From positions 62,001 to 126,000 of the forward strand of contig JBAOKB010000061.1 of the NCBI GenBank assembly GCA_037044905.1: DNA of 64,000 nt, written 5' to 3'. Positions 31,819 through 42,207 of this stretch are shown here, in pieces; within the stretch, counting starts at the first letter, position 1; every line of letters starts with the position of its first letter. The translations under genes were made by a program, and so were the position numbers. Source of the stretch: Hortaea werneckii (Eukaryota > Ascomycota > Dothideomycetes > Mycosphaerellales > Teratosphaeriaceae). The notes under the pieces were generated by a model, which made no database searches, was not told the DNA's origin, and saw only the letters and a list, made by a program, of their open reading frames with translations.

Positions 31819-34787
31819 ATGGACCCGGTCACTGCGAGCAAGGCAGACCAGCAGATTGACTTAAAGGCACCGAGCTCTTCTGCCAGCGGTCCACCGCACG
31901 TCTCACCTTTCCCGCACCCAACGAATGCGACCAAGCCGCCGAAGAAGCCGAGAAGTAGACGGAAAGCCGCGGAGACAGAGGAGGAGGATGATGATGATGC
32001 AAAGAGGCGATGTAGGGAGATAGACCAAGAAGCTCAAATGAGCCATACTAACCTTGCGCAGGTGTTAGCACTGCATGTGTAGCTTGCAGGTGAGTTGGAT
32101 CCCACTCCCGGAGATGCACGACCTTGGAGCCTGCCGGGAACGTGTCCATCTTGCGCCACCATGACCAAAACCGCTCACATCCGTCGCTGTCTTGCAGACG
32201 ACGCAAGTCCAAATGCGACGGCAACCAACCGGCATGCGCGGCATGCTGCCAAGTATATGGCACTGAATGCGTTTACGACCCGAATTCGGATCACCGACGA
32301 AAAGGCGTGTATCGGAACGATGTCGAGAGCCTGAAGACGAAGAGCGAGACTTTACATACCTTGGTGCAAGCCATTCTCAATTATCCAGAGGATGCCGTCG
32401 CAGGCTTGGTGCAAGAGATCCGGACATGTCAGAGCCTGGATGCTGTCGCGGAGAACATCATTGCAAGGCAGAACGGTGAGGACGTGCTGGACGCAGAGAG
32501 CGATGTGCAGCCCGTGATGCCACAGACGAGGTTCGAAAACACTTTGTATGGAAAGCTAGGGGACCTGAGGCTGGACGATGGATCCGTCCGATACATTGGC
32601 GGCACTTCCAACCTAATACACCTCACACAAGATGAGTCAAACGAAGTCAGCGATGAGTATCAACAGCAAGAGGACCCCATAACCTCATGGACCAAGGTCA
32701 CAGATGATCCAGAGCTGGTGGTACATCTTCTGAACATGTACTTCACATGGCACTACACATACTTCACGACCCTATCGAAAACCCTCTTCTACCGAGACTT
32801 CCTCCTGGGAAAGCCGCCTGCGACTGCGAAGCGGAAGACTTTCTACTGCTCCTCGCTCTTGGTCAACGCGATGTTGGCCCTGGGATGTCACTTTACGTCA
32901 CACACCCGCGCGAAGGAGAATCCGGAAGACTCAGCAACTGCCGGCGACCACTTCTTTCGAGAAGCAAAACGCCTCATCATGGAAAACGACGAGCACGAGA
33001 AGCCGAGACTCACAACTGTGCAAGCTCTGGCGCTTATGTCTGTACGGGAGGCAGGCTGCGGACGCGAGGCAAAAGGCTGGGTCTATTCAGGGATGAGTTT
33101 CCGGATGGCTTGCGACATGGGACTCAACCTCGATTCTGGACGTCTAACAAAGAACAAAGCCGTCAGCGGTGACGAGGAGGAGGAGGATGTACGACGTATC
33201 ACCTTCTGGGGATGCTATCTCTTCGACAAGTGCTGGTCAAACTATTTGGGACGTCTCCCACAACTGCCAACATCAGTCGCGACTGTTCCCAAGGTCGAAG
33301 TATTCCCCGATGAAGACGCGACAACCTGGTGTCCCTATACCGACTCTGGCTTCACGCAGGCGCATGTACAGCCCGCGCGAACCAGGGCGGTTGCTTTACG
33401 GATAACGAAATTATGTGAGATAAGTAACGACCTGATGAAGAACTTCTACAACCCAACCGACATGGAGAAGGCGAAGGGCAAGGCTGCCGAGCTGAAGAAG
33501 CTGTCGGATATCCACATGAGGCTGGAGAGCTGGAGGAGAGAGTTGCCTAGAGAGTTCGAGCCTAGAGAAGGTGGTCTCTCGAGTGTTCTTGTCATGCAGT
33601 AAGTTGTTTTCTTGAACCGATCGATCACACGCGTTTGCTGACTACTTTCCAGCATGTTTTTCCAGCTCTTGTTCATTCGTAAGTCATGAAAGTCCAGAAT
33701 GTTGTGCGCAGTAAGATACTTATGAGACACAGACCTCTTCCGGCCATTCCTCAAGTACAGCCAAGCGAACTCGCCTCTACCTCAGAATGTCAGTCCGCGA
33801 AAACTATGTACCCAGGCCGCCGCTGCAATCTCGAAATTGATGCGACTGTACAAGCGCTCGTACGGCCTCCGCCAAATACCGAACATTGCTATCTACATCT
33901 GCCATTCGGCTTGCACAATTCATCTGCTTAACTTGCCCGACAAGAATGCTCGCCGTGACATTCAGCACGGCCTGAAACATCTTGTAAGCTGAAACACCAC
34001 CAACCACATCTCAAACATGCTGACTCTTCCATAGGAGGAAATAGCAGAAGGCTGGCTCGCAGCCAGGCGAACGCTCGGCATCCTGAGCCTGTTGGCTAGG
34101 AAGTGGAACGTCGAATTACCCGAAGAAGCGTCTACAGTTCTTGCACGTACAGACGCCAAATTCGGACCATATACCGGCGAGATTGGATCTCCGCCGGCAC
34201 AACGGCGCGATTCGCAAGTCAGCATGAACCCATCCCAGTTTGCCCAGGCAGCTTTGCAAGACCCTTCGAACCTTCCTCCGGCAACGACATTCTTCAACAA
34301 CCCTACTATACCAGCCGTTGCCGTCCCAGCTCACTCGTCGGGCGCTCCAGTACAGGAGTCCAGCCACAACTTCCAGCAGCCTCCCCTCAACGCCGCAGAC
34401 TTGCGCGCTCAGCAATACCCATCCGCAACAACCTCTCCCGGCCAGGGTCCGGCGAACGCATATACCAACCGGCAGCCGACCTCTACAACTTCCGCAGCAA
34501 GCCCGAGCGACATGTTCGGCGGTATCGAGCAATTGCTACGGGACAGCAACGACTGGGTCTACAAGGACCAAGCGCAATGGGCCACGGGATTCGAAAATTG
34601 GGACGTTGACCCTTCGACCTGGACCAATGGCGGTTTCGGCAGTGGCGACGGCACCGCCATGATGAACGGCATGAACGGTATGAACGGCATGCCGGGGATG
34701 AATCAAATGCCAACCAACCACTGCTGGTGCTGCCGGACCAAATCTGGCATCCATGCAGAGCACAAGTCCCGCCTATTCCGCGACTAG
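31819..34787 (+). CDS. Zn2Cys6 transcription factor, NirA/NIT-4-like annotation class
   Basis: Six exons: 31819-32011, 32062-32089, 32198-33598, 33653-33678, 33733-33983, 34035-34787; 883 residues as read. Two introns interrupt the zinc cluster, which reassembles as ACVACRRRKSKCDG..ACAACCQVYGTECVY, with all six cysteines. A basic NLS-like region (KKPRSRRK) and an acidic stretch precede it. HRRKGVYRNDVESLKTKSETL is the linker/coiled-coil typical of this group. The fungal_trans domain covers ~210-480 (FTWHYTYFTTLSKTLFYRDFL, SGMSFRMACDMGLNLD, ITFWGCYLFDKCWSNYLGR). The C-terminus is Gln/Pro/Ser-rich with an MNG repeat. Close relatives are often labelled nitrogen-assimilation factor NIT-4/NirA, but the true target is not evident. 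The last ~20 residues look frameshifted; a better tail can be read to 34892. Confidence 0.88.
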
Positions 34788-35212
34788 TGCAGGTGCTGCG
34801 GCGCCGCCGTACATGGGACCGATGGCTCGTGGTTGAATGGGATGAATCCGGGTAATTTGAGCGCTTATGATGAGAATGCCTGGTACTCCTGAGGGAGGTT
34901 CGGAAACGTGTGATGAGATCTAGATTTTAAGTTATGAATTTAGCAATGGTGTTGGGTATGTAGCTTCATTTGGGGTATCGGCAAGACACGCTTCATTGGT
35001 TTGACCTGTTGGAATCCGGCACGCCGCGCACGCAGAAATCTTGTTACAGTGCTCCGGCTAAGATGTCCTGAGGTTCCTGTCGCACTTCGTTCTTCTCTCC
35101 CTTTTCACTTGCTTCAAATTGACTGAAGAGATGAGCAGATTTCCGCGATGCACAGAAAAGGACGCTGTCACCGGCGAATCAGACGGTAAAAATTCCCAAA
35201 TACAAATAACTA
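34788..35212. other. 3' region with shifted C-terminal tail of the regulator
   Basis: The first ~105 bases encode, in shifted frames, what looks like the natural C-terminus of the preceding gene (segment GSWLNGMNPGNLSAYDENAW, stop at 34890-34892). The remaining 320 bases are untranslated sequence between convergent genes, with nothing else recognised. Confidence 0.5.
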
Positions 35213-37845
35213 TCATAATCCATCCCGTCTGTCGCCTAACTCGAACCCCTCATCTTCCCCAGAAGTAGCTCTAGGTACTTGCCTTCCCAACTCATCCTCC
35301 TCCCTACTGATTCTTTCGGAGAAACCAGTCGTGCTGTTCGCACTCGGCGGCGGCGTCATACCGGCTCCTAACTGCAATCGGCCGCCACTATACCTCCCTA
35401 CTTTCCTTGCAAACCAACCTGCCGCCTCTCGGAGAAGAAGCCAAGCCTTCTCCTGTCCTTTTGAACGCCAGAGTCATCCTTGGGATTCTCATGCGCTTCG
35501 ACTTGGAACTGGTACTTTAAGCAGTCTTCACAGTCACGAGGCCCGTCAGTCTGCCTCTGTGCTCAACCAAATGACTCGCGGCCCGAGTTTCTTGAACAGC
35601 TCCATGACGGTCTCCAGCGGCAATCTCGGGTGCACTGCTAAGGGAGTGGGGTCAATGAACTTGCTAAAATCGACACTCATTTCGCCGGCGAAAGCGGCCA
35701 TGTCGTCGAAGGATACGGCTGGGGCCGAAGCAGAAGGCGTCGTCGCTGTACGAGGGTGCTCGGAGGGTATGAAATAGCACTTGGCATCTGGTCGGACCAT
35801 TTGCTCTCTCTTTGCACGATCCAAGGCGTAGCGGAGTTCGGTTCGGCCGATATAGCCGAGAAGCGTCATGTTCTCGGGACTCTCCACGATAGGGAAGCCT
35901 TGGTATGTAGTTGCACCAACGACGCGCTCAACGTCGCGGATCGTCAGGCCACTAGCCGGAAGGACGGTAGGCGAGCTTGTCATTGTCTGGCTTACAGGAA
36001 CGCCAAAAGTGTGTTCTTCCTTATTGTCCAGGAAAGGGAAGCCGTTAAACCAGATCATCCTGTCCGCGATACCTCCCTTTCCGCATCGGTCTGCTACCGC
36101 TTTAGTCACGCCTACGACGATCATGGTTGGAAGAATGTAGGTAAGTGCGCCTGTGAGCTCGAACATTATTACTACCACTGAGACAGTGATGTGCATTATG
36201 CCGCTCAACGCGGCGCCAGCGCCTAAGAAGGCATACGTGCCAGGGGTAATGCATGTTGCATCGGGTTCGCAGGCGGAGAAGAAAGCTGCGTTGGGAAAGC
36301 TTCATGGAGAGCTTGGACAAGAATGCCAATCATGCGACCGAAAGTAGCGCCCACGGCCATCGACGGAACGAAAATACCAGCTGGTACCTTGCATCCGTAA
36401 GAAATAATTACTAGGAATGTTCTCAATAGTGTCGCGCATAGCAGAGCGAAGACCATGCTCCATCTGTTCTGCCGGTCGCAGAGAGCATCATAATCATGCC
36501 CGCCCTCGCACTCCAGGAAGAGTATCTCCATGGACTCTGTCATATCGATCCTGAGGAACATGTTCGGGTAGCATAGCAGAGCTGTAGCTAGAGCAAGTAT
36601 TGTCGATTCCAGGATAGGATAAGCGGAAAGGTACTTCTTCCGGAAGGCCTGGACGCGGAGGTTCCACTTCATCACGAAGTGGCCGTACAGCCCACCAAAG
36701 ACACCCAGGAGTAGATAGAACGGAAGCTCGAAGAAATGCCAACTCCGATCGTAGCTGACGGTGAACATGACAAGTTGGCCAGTGCGGAAAGGGGTTCATG
36801 CCAGCAAGAACTGCTGTGGCGACAAGGCAGCAGTAGTAGCTTCTCCAGAGGGTCTTTAACGGGAACGTATTGGACATCTCTTCCAAGCTGAACAATACGC
36901 CCACCAATCGGTGAACCGAAGGCTACAGCAACGCCGGCGGCGGCGCAGGCAGACAAGATCTCGCGGGTTTTGGCTGCATTCCGGCGGTACTTGGTGAAAA
37001 GGCGGCTTATTACGTTGCCGGTGCAGACAGCGTAATGCACACTTGGACCCTCCTTACCTACCGAAAGACCAGAAGCGATGGCAAGTGGCATAGCAAGCGT
37101 CTTAATGAGTAAGGTCCAAAAGCCGAGGAAGCCTTTCATCACAAACCCTGCGATGATGCATTTGATCTCGCTGATACCCGAGCCAGCGGCATACGGAGCA
37201 AAGCCCTTGACCAGAAGCGCCGAGCAAAAAGCAAGCAAAGTGGCGAATACCGCGTAGAGTAGGTAATTCAGAGGCCAGAAAGAGCCGGACCATCGGTGCC
37301 AGGCAGGACAGCCAGACTCAGCGCCCCAACAGCAGAAAGACTCGTTCAGATAGAAAGCCGTCGTGCAGTAGCCAAGCTTAAGATCACTCAGCCACTCCGT
37401 TACGATGTTGAGGAAGGCCGCGTTCAAACCAATCGCGATTCCAATCAGCGTGACAACAATCCATCCCTGCCCAGCGTCGTAGGCCTCCCACACCTTCCTC
37501 CTCCAACCTGGCAGCTTTGCCTTCTCGTTCGAAGAAGCTAGCGCGATCCGCTCTGCGGGCCCGGCGTCGCGTGTTCTCCCGCGAAGCATCCTGCACCCAG
37601 TCAATGGTGGTGAAGTCCTCATAGCGCTTGATCTCTGCTATTTCCTCCGCTACGCGTTCATCCTGAGCTAGCGCTGGAGGCGGGGCGTCGCCGGACTCGG
37701 CGGTGGATAGCGCGGAGAGACGGCGATTCAGGGTCGCATTGCGAGAATGAAGGGATGAGGCCCGACTGGAGCGCCTCGTCGTGTTGGTGGTGGTTGAAGG
37801 GTTGGTGGGAGCGGAGATGGAAATGGCGGAGGTGCGGCGATTCAT
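35213..37845 (-). CDS. CLC-type chloride channel/transporter, frame broken by indels
   Basis: The locus encodes an ~880-residue CLC protein of the ClC-3/Gef1-like fungal class, without introns but in several frames. All signatures are present: GSGISEIK (selectivity loop), GKEGPSVHYAVC (gating glutamate), AFGSPIGG followed by VLFSLEE in the next frame, PAGIFVPSMAVGATFGRMIG, and the ALSGIMHITVSVVVIMFELTGAL helix. Two CBS domains follow; the second (VTVKDCLKYQF) is out of frame. Seven single-base discrepancies are visible near 37511-37518, 36900-36902, 36788-36790, 36293-36295, 35569-35571, 35521-35531 and 35467-35479, mostly in runs of 2-4 identical bases. The frame at the final stop (35213) equals that before the last three. 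The product would sit in vacuolar/endosomal or plasma membrane and exchange Cl-. It is either a recent pseudogene or a good gene with sequencing errors; the latter is more likely. Confidence 0.85.
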
Positions 37846-38197
37846 CGCATGTCGTTCTCGCCGGTGAGTGACAGGCGCATCGCTTTGCTCGTGCGGACGC
37901 GAGAGTTGCTAAGCCGTAGAGGTTTCCGGGGGAAAATGTTTACACCTGAGAAGCATTGGGAAGGGAGTGTAGGTGGTGCTTCGTCTCGGGGCATCGGCAT
38001 GTGAAAGAGCCCATTCCGACATGCAGCCTAAGTCGCGTCGTCCTTCCCTCACACCTGCACATCTTCTCTTAGGCCCAACTCCTCCTCGCACACATATCTA
38101 CACAGTACCGCGCATAACGCGTCGATCGTGCTGCATTTGCCTCTTCTCTGGATCTGATCATACAACACTACTACGACTCGAGACGTCTACGGCGATC
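37846..38197. promoter_or_regulatory. Short divergent promoter (CLC and histone-fold genes)
   Basis: A 352-base gap with a CLC gene leaving to the left and a histone-fold gene to the right. It is C/T-rich on the plus strand near 38040-38100. No frame of interest. Confidence 0.45.
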
Positions 38198-39161
38198 ATG
38201 CCTTACAACAACACCCCCATCGCGCCCTCCAAAGACGTCACCGGCACAGTCTCTTTACCTTGTACGCACCCCGCCTCCCTGTGCCTTCTCGAATTGCTTC
38301 GATTGGTAGGCTTTCTGCGGAACCAGACCATTGACAGTGAATAGTGGCCCGAGTAAAGAAGATCATCGCTACCGACCCCGATGTCTCCGCCTGCAGTAAC
38401 AATGCCGCCTTCGTCATCACTGTGGCGACCGAGATGTTCCTCCAGCACCTAGTCGAGCAGAGTTACAACATCGTCAAGAGTGAGAGGAAGCCGAGGCGAA
38501 ACATTCAATATAGAGACGTTGGTACGTAAACCTGCATTAGAAGAAAGGGTCGGTCTGGGACTGGACTGGATGGCATAGAATACTGACTAGTCTTGCTTGC
38601 GTCCAGCCAACGCAGTAGCTAGGGTCGAGAACCTGGAGTTCCTAGCAGACGTCGTGCCCAAAACCATGACAATGAAGCAGTTCAAACAAAAGCAGGCAAA
38701 GGAGGACGCGGCTCGCCCAGCTTCAGGCACAAACGGGACAAGTGCTAATGGACAGGGCACACTGGACTCGCATCTTGGCGCAAAAGCAACAGAAGGGCAG
38801 GCAGTAAACGGGGCCAGTCATGAGGAATCTATGGAGGTTGACGAGGACGAAGAAGAAGAGGATGATGAAGGTGGGGAAGAGAAGCACAGGAGCCAGAACA
38901 GGTGGATGACCAGGACCAAAGCGGAGACGACGAAACCTCGAAATCTCCAGGACCGCCAAAAGCGAAGCCCGGTGAGGATCACGCGATGGAGCAGTCTTGA
39001 TTGGCGCACACATCAGGACCGTGATACAAAGGCAAAAGTCAGTGCGCTGATGATCCGGCGCCGTATGGCCCACTCGGCAGTTTGATGGCACAGGCGGATA
39101 TGACTTCGACCGTGAAAGGCTGAATGTATGGGCAATACAAACAAGCGCCAATGCAGCCTGA
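38198..39161 (+). CDS. Histone-fold (NF-Y/CBF-like) protein, Dpb3/CHRAC class
   Basis: Exons 38198-38261, 38345-38521 and 38607 onward; introns of 83 and 85 nt rejoin GTVSLPLARVKKIIATDPDV and NIQYRDVANAVARVENLEFL. This is the CBF/NF-Y-like histone fold (PLARVKKI..D.....ISNNAAF-type core, TEMFLQHL) found in DNA polymerase epsilon subunit Dpb3/POLE4 and CHRAC proteins, which pair with a Dpb4-like partner. A Lys/Gln region, then an acidic tail (VDEDEEEEDDEGGEE) follow. As read, the frame leaves the acidic pattern near 38880; one base more would continue it (EAQEPEQVDDQDQSGDDET). A further intron (38972-39031) and one more base near 39076 would extend the protein to DDPAPYGPL, GYDFDRERLNVW and a stop at 39161. 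Without repair the frame ends at 39085. Nuclear, chromatin or replication role. Confidence 0.75.
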
Positions 39162-40009
39162 CTATCGCTGAGGTCTGAGCTTTCCTCGGGATGATGTCCT
39201 GATCTTCACTCAGCGAGGGCCTTGAGCATGCTCGCTACACCGCAAGAAAATGCCGTCACGCCTTCTGTGAGAAGTCGTAGGGCGAGGCTCGCGAGCTGCA
39301 GAAGAGTGATATTGGCATGAGGCATGTACGAGCCCAAACGCATGCGCTCCTGGGGAGGAAAAGACCAAAGGGCTATACGGAACGATGAGAGGGGAGCATT
39401 AGTCTGATTGCTACGCAGACAGAGCCTCACGATGCTACTTGTGAGGAGGCAGACGCAGGGGCGAGGGCGATGAAATGTAAGCTAAGGTGACGACGCTTTC
39501 GCGCTTCAATGGGCATAACTGTCATTTGCTCAAGCATCATTCCTTTGCAACTCGCCATAGCACATTTTGATAAATACAGTTGCATGATGAGTTTCGAGGC
39601 GTGTCTTCAATTGTCATAATCTTTCGAATGCCGGCAGAAGAAACGCTCTGCAAAGACCGCAGATCGTCATTACTGTCAAGCTGGCGCAGCATGTCCCGTT
39701 CGCATGTGCACCGGTGTAACAGATCTGGGAAGGGAACGACGGGTGGGGGTTGTGCGACAGTTGATTGCGCATGACGGGGACAGCCGTTGGCGCGAACGAT
39801 GCCATGGCCAATGAAAGGGATGGCGCGGCTGATTTCTGACGCGTGAGCAAGACGCGCGTCGCGTCAGCCTTGCGACTCGCCTATCTGGGACGAATTGACC
39901 TCAGGCCGTGGATCTGTTGCATACCTACTCGAGCATTTATCGGTGCATTGCACGTCATGATCGATATCATCCACTCTCTGCAGACGTAGCATTTTCTGTG
40001 TGGTTTACG
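39162..40009. other. Intergenic, no supported gene
   Basis: About 850 bases between two plus-strand genes. Short frames on both strands only. The MLH1 start is taken at 40010; the in-frame extension upstream begins at a non-ATG codon and lacks family similarity. Confidence 0.4.
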
Positions 40010-42207
40010 ATGGCATCTGAATCTCCGACACAAACTACATCCTCGCCACCTCGTAGCGTCAAGCGCAAAGCCCATGACATCGAACCTCCTCGCCGGATCC
40101 GAGCTTTACATGAAGATGTGGTAAACAAGATCGCTGCCGGCGAGATAATCGTCGCCCCTGTGCATGCACTCAAGGAACTCATCGAGAATGCTGTCGACGC
40201 CGGTTCTACCTCTCTGGAAATTATGGTCAAAGACGGCGGGCTGAAGTTGTTGCAAATCACCGACAACGGATCTGGCATTCAGAAAGATGATCTCCCTATC
40301 CTCTGCGAACGATTCACGACCTCGAAGCTGAAAGCCTTCGAAGATCTCCAAGCTATTGGGACCTATGGTTTTAGAGGTGAAGCGCTTGCCAGCATCTCCC
40401 ATATTGCCCATCTGAGCATCACCACCAAGACCGCAGACTCAAGTTGTGCCTGGAAGGCACATTATGCTGGTGGCAAACTGGCGCCTCCCAAAGGCAGGCC
40501 AGTCTGCCGATCCGAAAGCATGTGCAGGACGTCAGGGCACGCAGATTCAAGTCGAGGACTTGTTCTACAACGTTCCAACTCGCCGACAAGCGTTCAGAAG
40601 TGCAAGCGAGGAATATGCCAAGATTGCCGAGGTCGTTGGCAAATATGCTGTGCATTGCAAGGGCGTCGCGTTCTCGTGTAAAAAGCACGGCGAGGCTGGT
40701 GCTGGTATCATGGTGCCTGTGGGAGCTGGAGTGAGGGATAGGATACGGATGGTGCACAGCAGTGCTGTCGCAAACGAGCTAATTGAGCTGGATGTCAACA
40801 ACACACAGTATGGCTTCAAGTGCGACGGCCTGGTAAGCAATGCCAATTACAGTGGCAAGCGGACGACTTTACTCTTGTTCATCAACCATCGCTCGGTAGA
40901 GTCTAGTGCCATCAAGAAGGCAGTGGAGCAAACATATGCGATGTTCTTACCAAAGGGTGGGAAGCCGTTTCTATACCTGAGCTTAGAGATCGATCCCGTC
41001 CGAGTCGATGTGAATGTCCACCCGACGAAACGAGAGGTGAACTTCTTGAATGAGGAAGAGATCATCGAACTCATTTGTGACGACATCAGACATAGACTGG
41101 GCAAGGTCGATACGAGCAGGACCTTCTTGACCCAAAGTCTCCTGCCAGGTGGGAAAACGCCGACAATCTTCAAGGGACCTTCGCAGGCCGATGAAACGGC
41201 AACAGCATCAAAGGGCACATCACAACGGCCGCATAACAATAATGGAGGTTCACAGAAGCCCTACGAGAATAATCTTGTGCGTACGGACGCAAGATCCCGC
41301 AAGATCACGTCCATGCTACCGCCCTCTCTTCAACAGCGCGATTCCTCCTCAGGCCAAGTGCCAGCGTCTGATAACTTTCAGTACGATTACACAGACAGGG
41401 AGCCTACTATTTGTCGCCTCACAACGATCAAAGAACTTCGGTCCGCTGTGCGCGAGAACATGCATAATGAACTCACAGACGTCTTCGCCAACCACACTTT
41501 CATAGGGGTTGCTGACGAGCAGAAACGCATTGCGGCCATCCAAGGAGGCGTCAAGCTGTTTCTTGTTGACTACGGGATGGTTTGTGCAGAATATTTCTAC
41601 CAGCTCGGCCTCACCGATTTCGGCAACTTTGGCTCTATCGCTTCGACCCTCCCCTCGACCTGAAGGAATTGCTCGAAATCGGGTCGCTCAGACCAAGGCC
41701 TTAGAAGGTGATCAAGAAGGGTTCGATTGGGAAATTGTGGCACCCACGGTCGCGGACCAGCTGATTGAACGACGCGAGATGCTAGCCGAGTACTTCTCTT
41801 TCGAACTGACCGAGACTGGCGAATTGATGAGCCTACCTCTGCTTATGAAGGGTTACATGCCGTCTCTTGCCAAACTGCCCAACTTCTTGCTAAGGTTGGG
41901 ACCTCATGTGGATTGGAACGACGAGAAAGGGTGTTTCCAATCTTTCTTGCGTGAATTGGCTTCCTTTTACGTGCCGGAAGTTTTGCCGCCGTCACTATCG
42001 AAGGGTAGTAAGGATGATATGGCCGTAGACGAGGGCGATGACGGTCGTCAAGAGATCGAAAGGCGGCGTGAAGAGCTTCTGAGGGCGATCGAGAATGTCA
42101 TCTTCCCTGCTTTCAAATCGAGATTAGTCGCGACGAGGAGCTTGCTGAAAGGTGTCATGGAGGTGGCTAACCTGAAGGGGCTGTACCGGGTTTTCGAGCG
42201 CTGCTAA
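40010..42207 (+). CDS. MLH1: DNA mismatch-repair protein MLH1, frame broken by indels
   Basis: About 730 residues from ATG 40010 to the stop after ERC, single exon but in three frames. The N-terminal GHKL ATPase has IAAGEIIVAPVHALKELIENAVDAGS, TDNGSGI, CERFTTSKL and GTYGFRGEALASISHIA. After a break at ~40493 the MutL transducer domain follows (VEDLFYNVPTRRQAF, LFINHRSVES, DVNVHPTKREVNFL). The C-terminal dimerisation domain has KLFLVDYGMVCAEYFYQ, DLKELLEIG and VAQTKALEGDQEGFDWEIV, ending LKGLYRVFERC; the terminal FERC is the conserved MLH1 ending. Discrepancies: one extra G near 40493, one missing T near 41642, one missing G near 41681. MLH1 pairs with PMS1 or MLH3 in nuclear mismatch repair. 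If the breaks are real the strain would be mismatch-repair deficient. Confidence 0.9.

Noticed and set aside
35480..35600. An intron in the CLC gene that would remove the frame breaks
   Set aside because: The DNA that would be removed still encodes the conserved second CBS domain (VTVKDCLKYQF) in shifted frames, so loss of single bases is a better explanation.
35331..36181. Plus-strand frames of 140-150 codons
   Set aside because: They are antisense to the CLC transporter, whose conserved motifs fix the true strand.
37440..37590. A 76-nt intron (weak gtgcag donor) to bridge the N-terminal frame change of the CLC gene
   Set aside because: It would remove the conserved VQDA segment and the basic stretch after it; a one-base insertion near 37515 fits better.
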